Below, piece after piece: positions 26,190 to 34,612 of a stretch of DNA of 63,070 bases. The stretch's first letter is position 1. Each line of letters opens with the position of its first letter. The notes below the pieces were generated by a model. It was not told the origin of the DNA. It did no database searches and saw only the letters and a program-made list of their open reading frames with translations. Position numbers and translations under genes: made by a program. Source of the DNA: Hymenobacter rigui (GTDB lineage Bacteria; Bacteroidota; Bacteroidia; Cytophagales; Hymenobacteraceae); NCBI RefSeq assembly GCF_003944715.1, contig NZ_RWIT01000022.1:1-63070 (forward strand), read 5' to 3'.

Positions 26190-27731
26190 ATGGCAAAACT
26201 GATTTCTCCGCAGGTTGAGTTTAACTTCCTGCTGCAACAGACCAAAAGTGTAACCCCCGAAATCTTCGCCCCCGACGGCCACGGGTTCCTCAACCTGATG
26301 GAAGGCCGCTGGCAGGAGCCCGGCAAACCCCGCGAGTTCATTTCGCCCATTGATGGCACCCAGCTCGGCTGGCTGCCCATGCTCGACCACGCCACCGCCC
26401 TGCGCGCCGTGACGGCCGCCAAAAAAGAAGCCGCCGACTGGGCCCGCGTGGACCTGGACGAGCGCAAGCGCCGCGTGCAGGACTGCCTGGGCCAGCTGCG
26501 CGACAACGTGGAGCTCATTGGCAAGCTGCTGATGTGGGAAATCGGCAAAACCTACAAACTGGGCTTCACCGACATTGACCGCGCTATTGAAGGCGTGCAG
26601 TGGTACGTGGATAACATCGAAGGCATGCTGGGCTCGCGCAAGCCGCTGGGTTTGGTGAGCAACATTGCCTCCTGGAACTACCCCATGTCGGTGCTGCTGC
26701 ACGCGGTGCTGGTGCAGGCGCTGTGCGGCAACTCGGTTATTGCCAAAACGCCCACTGATGGCGGTTTTATCTCTCTGAGCCTCACCTTTGCCATTGCCCG
26801 CCGCTGCGGCCTGCCCGTGACGCTGGTGAGCGGCTCGGGCGGCGAGCTGAGCGACGTGCTGGTGAAAAACGAAGCCGTGGATTGCCTCTCGTTCGTGGGC
26901 GGGCGCTACAACGGCCGCAACATTGCCGATGCCCTCTCGCAGGAGCACAAGCGCTACATGCTGGAAATGGAAGGCGTGAACACCTACGGCATCTGGAATT
27001 TTAGTGACTGGGACGGCCTTTCCGACCAGCTCAAGAAGGGCTACGACTACGGCAAGCAGCGTTGCACGGCCTACGTGCGCTTCGTGGTGGAGCGCCGCCT
27101 GTTCCCGCAGTTCGTGGAAACCTACTGGAACACCATCAAAGGGCTGAAAGTGGGCAACCCCACGCTGGTGGACTCGGCCGACGACAAGCTGCCCGATTTG
27201 GCCTTCGGTCCCGTCATCAACCGGGCCCAGGCCGAAGACCTGGACCGCCTCTACGCCGACGCGCTGAAAACCGGCGCCACGCCCATCTACGAAGGCAAGC
27301 TCGACGACAGCCTATTCCTGCCCGGCCAGGACCGCTCGGCCTACCGCGCCCCGCGGGCCCTGGTAAACCTGCCGCGTCAGAGCGAACTGTACTTCAAAGA
27401 GCCCTTCGGCCCCATCGACAGCATTGTGCTGGTGGATCGGGTGGAGGAGCTGGTGGGCGAAATGAACATCAGCAACGGTGCCCTGGTAGGCGCCCTGGCT
27501 TCCGACGACGAGAAGTGGGCGGCCCGCACGGCCAAAGAGGTGCGCGCCTTTAAAATGGGCATCAACAAGCTCCGCAGCCGCGGCGACCGGGAGGAAGTAT
27601 TCGGCGGCCTGGGTGAATCCTGGAAAGGGGCTTTCGTGGGCGGGGCCCTGCTGGTGGAAGCCGTGACCGAAGGCGAAAAGCCAATTCTGGGCAACTTCAA
27701 CGAATCCACGCTGCTGCCGGAGAAAATCTAG
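26190..27731 (+). CDS. aldehyde dehydrogenase family protein
   Basis: A 513-residue NAD(P)-dependent dehydrogenase. The key residues are Asn163 in the SWNYP motif, Lys186 in AKTPTD, Glu259 in MLEMEG (general base) and Cys292 in GKQRCTAY (nucleophile); FKEPFGPIDSIV is also present. The GGK usually following Glu259 and the GQxC usually around Cys292 are altered, so it belongs to a divergent branch. The substrate is unknown; glyceraldehyde-3-phosphate or an aldehyde from uronate metabolism are guesses from position 123 nt after fbp. TACCTTGA at 26117-26124 may be its own -7 element. The frame is open from 26103, but the ATG at 26190 suits both the family and that promoter. Confidence 0.8.
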   Translation: MAKLISPQVEFNFLLQQTKSVTPEIFAPDGHGFLNLMEGRWQEPGKPREFISPIDGTQLGWLPMLDHATALRAVTAAKKEAADWARVDLDERKRRVQDCLGQLRDNVELIGKLLMWEIGKTYKLGFTDIDRAIEGVQWYVDNIEGMLGSRKPLGLVSNIASWNYPMSVLLHAVLVQALCGNSVIAKTPTDGGFISLSLTFAIARRCGLPVTLVSGSGGELSDVLVKNEAVDCLSFVGGRYNGRNIADALSQEHKRYMLEMEGVNTYGIWNFSDWDGLSDQLKKGYDYGKQRCTAYVRFVVERRLFPQFVETYWNTIKGLKVGNPTLVDSADDKLPDLAFGPVINRAQAEDLDRLYADALKTGATPIYEGKLDDSLFLPGQDRSAYRAPRALVNLPRQSELYFKEPFGPIDSIVLVDRVEELVGEMNISNGALVGALASDDEKWAARTAKEVRAFKMGINKLRSRGDREEVFGGLGESWKGAFVGGALLVEAVTEGEKPILGNFNESTLLPEKI

Positions 27732-27757
27732 GCGTAGCGTTCCGCAAGTAAAGGCGC

Positions 27758-27823
27758 TAAACACGAAGTGAGACTTTCGTTCCTGAGGCATGATGCCGGA
27801 ACGGAAGTCTCACTTCGTGTTTA
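27758..27823. repeat. intergenic hairpin, 26-bp arms
   Basis: The arms at 27758-27783 and 27798-27823 carry TAAACACGAAGTGAGACTTT...; one mismatch and a 14-nt loop give a very stable hairpin. It lies between the convergent aldehyde dehydrogenase and Lgt-like genes, so a bidirectional terminator is possible. Confidence 0.85.
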
Positions 27824-27845
27824 TAGTCTGCGTACCGTCGGCTTA

Positions 27846-29699
27846 TCAGCGGCGGGTGCTTTTGCCAGGCAATCGGTAGCCGAACCGGAGACCGATCTGC
27901 TGCTGGTTGGGGTTGCCCAGCGTGAGGAAACTGCTGGCCTGCCATTGCGGTGTAAGGGTGCCTCGGGCTTCCACAAACCCCGACCACCGGCTCTGGCCTT
28001 CAGCAATGTTGTAATCTTTGGCCCGGGCCGCGCCGCCTATTACCTGCCAGCGCGTACCGCCAAAGCCAGTGCCTAGGCCCAGCCGGTGTTGGGGATTCGC
28101 CGAGCCGTAGCCCAGAAAGTTGTAGTCGGCAATGGCAAACAGTTGAGGACGGGACCCTACCCGCAACGATGCCTGGACATCCAGAACGCTTTGTTTGTCG
28201 CCGTAATAAATCCGGTGAAACCCCAGGTTGCCAGCCATCAGGCCTATGCCCACGCCCAGCCATTGGCGGTCCAGCTGCACGTAGGGGTTAATGGCTATGA
28301 GTAAGTTGTCTGGCTGGTTGTAAGCTTGATAGAAGGAGCTGTCGGAAGTAGGCTTCAGGTGGTCGGAGCCGGCATGCAGCCGAACGCCCCAGGTGGCCTC
28401 GGCCTTGTGGATGCGGCCATCCACATCGGTGCCTGGGAGGCGGGTGTGGGCGTAGTCGAACGTGCCGGTGGCGTAGCGGTGGCGGTATTCCACCAGCGGC
28501 GAAGCCCCACCGCAGCCCCCGCCGGTATTCTGCTGCCGCTGAAACGAGCCGGCGCTGAAGCCGCCACTCACGGTATTGTAGGATTCGAGCCCCCGCCGCA
28601 CCGAATCGGCCGGCACTTGGCTCGTCAGCACGAATACCACGGTAGCCAAACCCAGCGGCAGGGCCACCCGCAAGGGCTGTAGTTGGCCGGCGGCCCCCAG
28701 CAGCAGCGCGCCGCCTTCCAGCACCAGCACGCCCAGCAGCAGAGCTTTAACCACCAGTACCTCAGGGAGGGTAAGAGCCTGCTGGCCCAGCCAGGCCGTG
28801 AGCAGCAGCAGACCCGCCACGGCCAGCAGATTGCGCACCGGGTTTTGGGTGGGCAGACGCTCGGGGGCTGGGGCTTGCCGCAGCCGCCAGGCCCACAGAC
28901 CCAGCACGGCCGGTCCCAGCAGCAGTAGCGCCCATTGTACCTGCTTCAGAGCCACACCCAAGTGTACGTGCGTGGTGGCGCCCACCTGCTCGCCGGCCGG
29001 GTCGCGCCAGAACTCAATCAGCAGCCGGCCCGTGAGCAGCAGCCCTAGGTGCAACAGCCGCCGGCTGCCGCCGGGCCAGGACTTGTGGCGGGTGAGCACC
29101 AGCACCAAAGCCACGCCCGCGCACAGCAGCAAAGAGTACAGCTGCGTAGGATGCACCGGCAACGACTGCGCCGCCCCAACCGGAATAGCGCCCCGCACCA
29201 CCTGCACCAAATAGGGCAGCGTATCGGGCGGATAGGTGAGGCCCCAGCCGCCGGGCGTAACCTCGCCGAAGCAGCAGCCCGTAAGCACGCAGCCCACGCA
29301 CTGCACCACCAGGGCCGCGCACATGGGCAGCGTAAAGGCATCGAACACATGCCAGCTGAACCCGAACGGCCGCCGCAGCGCCAGCAGCGTAATCGTGCCG
29401 GCCAGCGCCCCGCCCAGTACCGTGCGGGCCTCCGAGCCGGGCCAGCGGCCGGTACCCAGCAGGCTGCGCCATTCCGGGCCGCTGAGGGCCAGTAGCTTGG
29501 TGCCCAGGATAAAGGCCAGCGTGGTGCAGGCCAACAGTACCAGCCAGGGGCGCAGGGCATAGCCCCGGCGGTGGCCTTCCCACACCAGCAGCCCCAAGTT
29601 CAGGGCAAAGGCCAGCACGTAGAAAATCGAGTAGAAATCATAGCCGGCATCGGCCGGTACGGCCCACGTGTAGGATGCAGTAAGTAACAGAAAACTCAT
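27846..29699 (-). CDS. Lgt-like membrane protein fused to a beta-rich C-terminal domain
   Basis: A 617-residue protein. Residues 1-265 resemble prolipoprotein diacylglyceryl transferase: about seven membrane segments, HPTQLY at 183-188 and EFWRDP at 229-234, as in Lgt. The usual GRxGNFxNxE block is replaced by GCVLTGCCFGE (136-146) with three Cys, as in a divergent branch of the LGT family. Residues about 285-360 add further membrane segments. Residues about 375-617 are a soluble or outer-membrane-like beta-rich region: alternating strands (VQLDRQWLGVGIGLMAG, WQASSFLTLG) ending QQQIGLRFGYRLPG. It is unlikely to be the housekeeping Lgt. Function is unknown. The fusion crosses usual compartment boundaries and is unusual; no frameshift is seen. 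Confidence 0.7.
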   Translation of the reverse strand: MSFLLLTASYTWAVPADAGYDFYSIFYVLAFALNLGLLVWEGHRRGYALRPWLVLLACTTLAFILGTKLLALSGPEWRSLLGTGRWPGSEARTVLGGALAGTITLLALRRPFGFSWHVFDAFTLPMCAALVVQCVGCVLTGCCFGEVTPGGWGLTYPPDTLPYLVQVVRGAIPVGAAQSLPVHPTQLYSLLLCAGVALVLVLTRHKSWPGGSRRLLHLGLLLTGRLLIEFWRDPAGEQVGATTHVHLGVALKQVQWALLLLGPAVLGLWAWRLRQAPAPERLPTQNPVRNLLAVAGLLLLTAWLGQQALTLPEVLVVKALLLGVLVLEGGALLLGAAGQLQPLRVALPLGLATVVFVLTSQVPADSVRRGLESYNTVSGGFSAGSFQRQQNTGGGCGGASPLVEYRHRYATGTFDYAHTRLPGTDVDGRIHKAEATWGVRLHAGSDHLKPTSDSSFYQAYNQPDNLLIAINPYVQLDRQWLGVGIGLMAGNLGFHRIYYGDKQSVLDVQASLRVGSRPQLFAIADYNFLGYGSANPQHRLGLGTGFGGTRWQVIGGAARAKDYNIAEGQSRWSGFVEARGTLTPQWQASSFLTLGNPNQQQIGLRFGYRLPGKSTRR

Positions 29700-29744
29700 A
29701 GGTATGGGAAAAGTAAACCGGTTTTCCAGCCGTGCTGGGGCACT

Positions 29745-29791
29745 AAAAAGGCCGCCTCCGCTTCCTCAAACCAAGGTAACAGAAGGCGGCC
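29745..29791 (-). terminator. rho-independent terminator on the minus strand
   Basis: On the minus strand, GGCCGCCT (29791-29784) pairs with AGGCGGCC (29757-29750) and is followed by TTTTT (29749-29745). It lies between the SDR gene (stop 30060) and the Lgt-like gene (start 29699) and would separate their transcripts. Confidence 0.65.
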
Positions 29792-30059
29792 GGGATGCGC
29801 CAATAAAAACCAGTCAGCTAAGCGGGGGCGGTGTGACCCGACACGGAGGAATAGGAAGGATGAATAACTGCTGGAAAGGTAGTTTCTATCCATCCGGTCA
29901 TAGCAACCAATTTATGGTTTTATCAGACTTTGCAAACAGGATTAGTTTGTTATATATGATTGAATTTGAATGGCTTAATTGGCTATAAAAAGGATTTTAT
30001 ATAACCGTGTAGTCTTTGCGAAGCATCTGCGCCCTCCAGTCCGGGGCCAATCGTTTCCG
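29792..30059. other. AT-rich gene-free stretch
   Basis: With the terminator this completes a 360-nt gap. The part from about 29870 to 30010 is clearly richer in A and T than its surroundings (TTTGTTATATATG, GGATTTTATATAACC). Short open frames here have no codon character or family match. It may be remnant foreign DNA or a promoter region. Nothing else is recognised. Confidence 0.4.
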
Positions 30060-31568
30060 TTACTGCGGTCCGAGAGCTTCGGCGGCAGCGCTGGAACCAG
30101 GGGCGGGCAGGGGCACAGTTTCGCCGTACTGCACAATGTTCTCAATCATGCCCTTGAAAATGATAAAGTGAAACGGCACCAGCGAGTACCAGTACAGCCG
30201 GCCCAGCAGGCCGTGGGGTCGGAAAGCGGCCAACTGCTCCAGGGTGTGGGATCCATCCTCATTGGGCAGGATGCGGAACTGCAGCCAGGCCTCGCCGGGC
30301 AGCTTCATTTCGGCGTAGAGCAGCAGGCGGCGGCCGGCGCGGTCGGCTACCAGCACCCGCCAGAAGTCGAGCGGGTCGCCGGCGCGCAGGTCGGTGGGGG
30401 AGCGGCGGCCCCGGCGCAGGCCCACGCCGCCCACCAGCTTGTCCAGCAGCCCCCGAATGCGCCACAGCCAATCTACCTTGTACCAGCCCCGCTCGCCCCC
30501 AATGCTCCACACGTTTTGCAGCACCTCCCGGGGCGGGCGGGTGAAGCGCAGCGTCTGGCGGTCCTGCAGTAGGCCGTGCTGCGGAATCTGGATGTGGTCC
30601 ATGTAGTTACGGGGCATCACGCCGCTGCTCAGCGCGTCGCTCCAACTGCTTACTACTTCGTTCTGCTCAATGCGCTGGAAGGCCAGCTCCACGGCGGCCC
30701 GGTAGGGCATGCAGGCGTGCGGCACGGCCTGGGCAATGCTGCGGCGCGGGTCGGCCACGGTATCGTTGCGCAGGCTTTCCACCAGGCTTTGGGCCAGGGA
30801 AAATGTGGTGCTGGTAACCAGATACAGCCACCACGACGACAGCCGGGGCGTGAGCACCGGTACCGTGATGATGTACCGTTTGAGCCCGCGTGCGGCGGCC
30901 AGCTTCAGCAGCATTTCACGGTAGGTCAGTACATCGGGGCCGCCAATATCAAACGACTGACCCAGGCAGGCGGGGTTGTTGAGCACGTGGGTGAGGTAGT
31001 GCATCACGTCGCGGATACCGATGGGCTGGCAGCGCGAGTTCAGCCAGCGCGGCGTCACCATCACCGGCAGCTTCTCTACCAGGTCCCGGATAATCTCAAA
31101 CGACGCCGAGCCCGACCCGATGATGATGCTGGCCCGCAGCACCGTGAGTTGGGCGTGGGTGGCTTTGCGCAGTACTTTTTCCACGGCTTTACGGGAGCGA
31201 AGGTGCACGCTCAGGGCCCGGTCGTTGGCGATGCCCGAGAGGTAGATGACCTGCCGGCAGCCGGAACGGTTAAGGTACTCCGTGAAGTTGCGGGCCGACT
31301 CCTGCTCCAGCCGGAAAAAGTCCTTGTCGTGGCCGCTCATGGAGTGCACCAGGTAGTAGGCCGCGTCCACGTCCAGGGGCAAATCAGCCAGCGAATCGGG
31401 CTTGAGCAGGTCGCCCTCGGCCACGGTGATGCGGCTGCGCAAGCCCGGCGGTAGCTCGAAGCGGCGGGCGTCGCGCACGAGGCAGGTAACGTGGTGGCCG
31501 GCCTCCACCAGCAGCGGCAGTAGGCGCTGGCCAATGTAGCCATTGGCCCCTGTGAGCAGAATGTTCAT
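30060..31568 (-). CDS. SDR-family NAD(P)-binding protein with C-terminal DUF2867
   Basis: A 502-residue cytoplasmic protein. Residues 1-~280 form an atypical short-chain dehydrogenase fold (NmrA/complex I NDUFA9-like): MNILLTGANGYIGQRLLPLL gives the GxxGxxG dinucleotide site, and YLVHSM, YLSGIAND and LRASIIIGSGSASFE follow. Residues about 320-490 match DUF2867: NVWSIGGERGWYKVDWLWRIRG, GDPLDFWRVL, AEMKLPGEAWLQF and a hydrophobic end RLYWYSLVPFHFIIF. The reaction is unknown. Proteins of this architecture occur across Bacteroidota and actinobacteria, often near redox or lipid genes. It stands alone between a T9SS cargo gene and a terminator. Confidence 0.85.
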   Translation of the reverse strand: MNILLTGANGYIGQRLLPLLVEAGHHVTCLVRDARRFELPPGLRSRITVAEGDLLKPDSLADLPLDVDAAYYLVHSMSGHDKDFFRLEQESARNFTEYLNRSGCRQVIYLSGIANDRALSVHLRSRKAVEKVLRKATHAQLTVLRASIIIGSGSASFEIIRDLVEKLPVMVTPRWLNSRCQPIGIRDVMHYLTHVLNNPACLGQSFDIGGPDVLTYREMLLKLAAARGLKRYIITVPVLTPRLSSWWLYLVTSTTFSLAQSLVESLRNDTVADPRRSIAQAVPHACMPYRAAVELAFQRIEQNEVVSSWSDALSSGVMPRNYMDHIQIPQHGLLQDRQTLRFTRPPREVLQNVWSIGGERGWYKVDWLWRIRGLLDKLVGGVGLRRGRRSPTDLRAGDPLDFWRVLVADRAGRRLLLYAEMKLPGEAWLQFRILPNEDGSHTLEQLAAFRPHGLLGRLYWYSLVPFHFIIFKGMIENIVQYGETVPLPAPGSSAAAEALGPQ

Positions 31569-31674
31569 GGCAGCATCCAGACGGTGTACTTCTGTCTAAC
31601 TGCTCAGGCAGCAAGGAGGTTGTGCCCAGTGCCCCAAGTTACAGTGCGAGGTTGCTGGCGCTGGCTGCCGTTGC

Positions 31675-33753
31675 TTACCGAATTACTTCAACCCAGCCCC
31701 GTAGCTGTTGATGAGTGGCAGGGTTGCGCAGCAAATAGTAATACGTCCCGGCCGGCTGACCAACGGCTGCCCAAGAATTGGTGTAGCTCGTTTGCTCATA
31801 CACGGGCTGACCCCAGCGGGAGTAAATGGTAATGTCCCAGTCCGAGGCAGTAAGTCCCTGCAGTACAAAAAAGTCGTTGCGCTGGTCGTTGTTGGGGGTG
31901 ATGATGTTGGGAATCGTGACGGTCGGGCAATTTCCGGGGGCAGCGTTTTGGATGACTACTGAGTCGCGGGTAGTGCAGCCGGCCTGGTTGCGCACTTCCA
32001 GCCAGTACACGCCCGGCTGCCGGGCAGTATATTCTGCAGTAGTGGCCCCATCCTGCCACTGATAGGTGCTGCCGGCTGGTTGAGCAGTAGCCCGCAGCAC
32101 CACCGACTGCCAGCCACCGCAGAGCGTGGTGTCGCGGCCGAGGCGGACCACCGGAGCATCGGCCGCCAGTACCTCTACGGAGTCATGGGCAGTGCAACCC
32201 TGGAGCGAAGTAAGCTGCAGACTGTACCGGCCGGGAGTGCGCACTATGTAAGTAGGTGAGGTGCTACCATCCTGCCAGCGGAAAGTAGTACCTGCCGGTA
32301 CCGTACCGGCACTCAGCGTCAGGGTCTGGCCGTGGCAAAGCAACTGCTGGCGTGGCCCCAGACTAAAACCAGGGGCATCGGGCACTGTGATGGTACGTTG
32401 GGTTGACTCGAATATCGGGCCGGGGGCCGTGAGCGTCAGCGTAATCGTGTAGGTGCCGCCTTTGGTGTAGCGGTGCGTGGCCGTGGGCCCGGTGGCATTG
32501 TTGGCTGCCCCCGAGGCCGGATCATCGAATATCCAGGTAAAAATGCCCCCGGCGGGCGGCACAGTGGAGGTACTGAACTCAACCACGCTGCCGGGGCAAC
32601 CTGCCGCAACCGGGTTGATGAGCAACGCCGGGGCAAACGCATTGGGAAAGTTTGGCAGACCACCCGTAACCCGCCCCGTGCTGAGCGTGAAGCCCTTGGC
32701 ATCCAGCGCGCAGGCCGGGCCGGCAGTGTTGGGCTGCTGAATAACTCCCAGCAGTGGCGTGCCGGCCAGCGCCACGTAAATGCGGCTATCGGGGCCCCGC
32801 TGCAGGGCATACACCCGGTTGCTGGGTATGGGCAGGGTGCTGATGAACAGATTATTGGTAATATCTACCTGATGAATCAGACGGTCATCCCCGATGTAGA
32901 GCTTGCTATTATCCGCCGAAAATTCCAGCCCGTAGGGACTTGCTCCCACAGGGGGCAGATTGCGCATAGCCACTACCTGCCCGGTAGTGGGGTTAAAATC
33001 AAACAGCTCCACACCACCCGGCCGCATCTGGGCCGAGGCCAGCCGCCGGCTGTTGGGCGAGGCCCGCAGGTAGCCCAAGGCACTAAGCGGCCCACCCGCC
33101 ATGCTGTGCACCGAGCCAATAGCCGAGACAACCGGCGTAGTAGAAATACCCTGTCCGTTGAGTAAATAGGCGTAAAAGGAGTTGTTGTTCCAGCCGTGCA
33201 CCACAATCCAATAGTCACGGTTGTTGGCGTGGCGGATGGCCGTGAGCTTCTCGGCAACCAGCCCGTTGCCCGGCACCGGCAGCGGCCGGGAGTTGGTAGC
33301 CTGCACGTCGCCCAGGCCTCCGCGCAGGCTCATATCCACAATAGAATAGCGTAGTCCGCCGCTTAGGTTGTTTTCCAACGCGTCCACCGTAAACAGGTAG
33401 TACCATCTAGCCTGCCCCGGACCCCGCACCAGCAATACACCTTGAGTAGCCGAGGAGTGGCTGCCCATCAGGCGGCCATTGGGCATAATGGTTCCGTTTC
33501 GGTCCCATACGGTTTCTGTGTTGGCGTAACATTGCAATACGCCCTCGGCGTCGGAGATGCTGGCACAACCCTCATAGGTGCCCATTGCTCCCGGCGACAT
33601 AACCGGCCCCGCACCCGCCGGAAACCGAATACCCGATTGCTCGCCAAATTTCCAGTTGTAGGCTTCCGGCTGGGCCCAGGCCCTGGTCGTTATTCCCAAT
33701 AAGAGCACACTGACCAATAGGCCAGCCACAACAGCGGATAGTAGTTTTCTCAC
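31675..33753 (-). CDS. surface/secreted protein with PKD domains and T9SS type B sorting domain
   Basis: A 692-residue exported protein with a GTG start and signal peptide (residues 1-28, TRAWAQ). Residues about 30-370 form a beta-propeller-like region with repeated strands (AEKLTAIRHANNRDYWIVVHGW, SADNSKLYIGDD, GPDSRIYVALAGTPLLGVI), similar to the N-terminal part of many gliding-motility-associated proteins. PKD or Ig-like domains follow (FTWIFDDPASG, TYTITLTLTAPG; two copies of QW/RWQDGxTTxxYxxRxPGxYxLxV). Residues about 612-692 are a type B C-terminal signal (NIITPNNDQRNDFFV, WDITIYSRWGQPVYE, AGTYYYLLRN). It should leave through T9SS to the cell surface or medium. The ligand is unknown. 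Confidence 0.88.
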   Translation of the reverse strand: MRKLLSAVVAGLLVSVLLLGITTRAWAQPEAYNWKFGEQSGIRFPAGAGPVMSPGAMGTYEGCASISDAEGVLQCYANTETVWDRNGTIMPNGRLMGSHSSATQGVLLVRGPGQARWYYLFTVDALENNLSGGLRYSIVDMSLRGGLGDVQATNSRPLPVPGNGLVAEKLTAIRHANNRDYWIVVHGWNNNSFYAYLLNGQGISTTPVVSAIGSVHSMAGGPLSALGYLRASPNSRRLASAQMRPGGVELFDFNPTTGQVVAMRNLPPVGASPYGLEFSADNSKLYIGDDRLIHQVDITNNLFISTLPIPSNRVYALQRGPDSRIYVALAGTPLLGVIQQPNTAGPACALDAKGFTLSTGRVTGGLPNFPNAFAPALLINPVAAGCPGSVVEFSTSTVPPAGGIFTWIFDDPASGAANNATGPTATHRYTKGGTYTITLTLTAPGPIFESTQRTITVPDAPGFSLGPRQQLLCHGQTLTLSAGTVPAGTTFRWQDGSTSPTYIVRTPGRYSLQLTSLQGCTAHDSVEVLAADAPVVRLGRDTTLCGGWQSVVLRATAQPAGSTYQWQDGATTAEYTARQPGVYWLEVRNQAGCTTRDSVVIQNAAPGNCPTVTIPNIITPNNDQRNDFFVLQGLTASDWDITIYSRWGQPVYEQTSYTNSWAAVGQPAGTYYYLLRNPATHQQLRGWVEVIR

Positions 33754-33906
33754 AAATACAGCTAGCTAAATACAGGAAAGGTAGGGCGAAACTCCGCCGG
33801 GCGCGCTCTGCACAAAAGTCGGGCCCGGAGTATCTAGTGTCGATATAAATTCCGGAATGGAAATAAGTCTATGTATAATATTGCGGGTTAACGCTTTATC
33901 TGCCTG

Positions 33907-34512
33907 TTAATTACCTGCGGGGTGTTTTTTTCGGCGTATCCGGGCCAGCCGCTCCCGCTCGGCTTTGCGCTCGGCCCGCATCAGCAGCCGCTCGTCCATG
34001 CGGCCCATCAACTGCCGCCGGACGTAGTGGGCCAGGTCGGAGAGGGGCACCAAGCGGGTGGTACGCAGAAAGCTGAGGATGTCGCGGCGACGCAGGGTGC
34101 TCACGCCGGGCAGGCCCCGGGCCAATAGGTATTGCTTGATTTCCTCCACCCGCAGCAAGCTCGCCACGGCGGGGCGCTCCACGGTGGCATTGTAGAGGGC
34201 GGGGCGGTGCAGATGCAGGTTGCCCGGCGAAGCCACCACTACGCCCACCCACTCGGGCACTTGGGTAAGGAGCTTAGGCAGGTGTTTCTCAGTGACAACG
34301 AACGTGACGAAATCGTAGCAGCCAGCGTAGCAGGGCAGCTGCCGGGCCACCCGCTGCAGCGTGTCCTGGTCGCCCTTCAGCTCGTAGCCGTGCATGAACT
34401 GCTCCGTAATGTGTACCACATCGGCGCGGGTGGTGCCGGTGGGCAGCTCATCCACGTACACCCCGCCCTGCAGCATAGGGTACAATAACGTTCGGATTTC
34501 GGGATCGTTCAT
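33907..34512 (-). CDS. sce7726-family protein
   Basis: A 201-residue cytoplasmic protein. The pattern DPEIRTLLYPML...VDELPTGTTRADVVHITEQFMHGYELKGDQDTL, then LPCYAGCYDFVTFVVTEKH, matches the sce7726 family. The Asp, the Glu and Lys of GYELKGD, and the YxxxxD motif suggest a PD-(D/E)xK nuclease-like fold. The basic C-terminus (RAERKAERERLARIRRKK) could contact nucleic acid. Family members are found near mobile or defence genes in some genomes, but here it sits alone, divergent from a glycosyltransferase. Function is not established. Confidence 0.75.
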   Translation of the reverse strand: MNDPEIRTLLYPMLQGGVYVDELPTGTTRADVVHITEQFMHGYELKGDQDTLQRVARQLPCYAGCYDFVTFVVTEKHLPKLLTQVPEWVGVVVASPGNLHLHRPALYNATVERPAVASLLRVEEIKQYLLARGLPGVSTLRRRDILSFLRTTRLVPLSDLAHYVRRQLMGRMDERLLMRAERKAERERLARIRRKKHPAGN

Positions 34513-34569
34513 AGGGGCAAAGGTCGATAGGAAACGGGTGCGATAGGGCGGGCGAGCAGGCTTTGTGGC

Positions 34570-34577
34570 TACCTTCG
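34570..34577 (+). promoter_or_regulatory. -7 promoter element of the GT39 gene
   Basis: TACCTTCG lies 35 nt before the ATG at 34613 and equals the -7 element of the lacI and second S74 genes. A -33 TTTG at the standard distance is not evident. Confidence 0.4.
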
Positions 34578-34612
34578 CAGCAGTTTTTCACTCTGCCGCT
34601 GATTTCTGCCCT

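Noticed and set aside
29704..29988. 94-residue plus-strand frame between the Lgt-like and SDR genes
   Set aside because: It crosses a minus-strand terminator and changes composition midway.
33907..34512. Defence island around the sce7726-family gene
   Set aside because: The neighbours are a T9SS surface protein and a glycosyltransferase; no restriction, abortive infection or mobile gene adjoins it.
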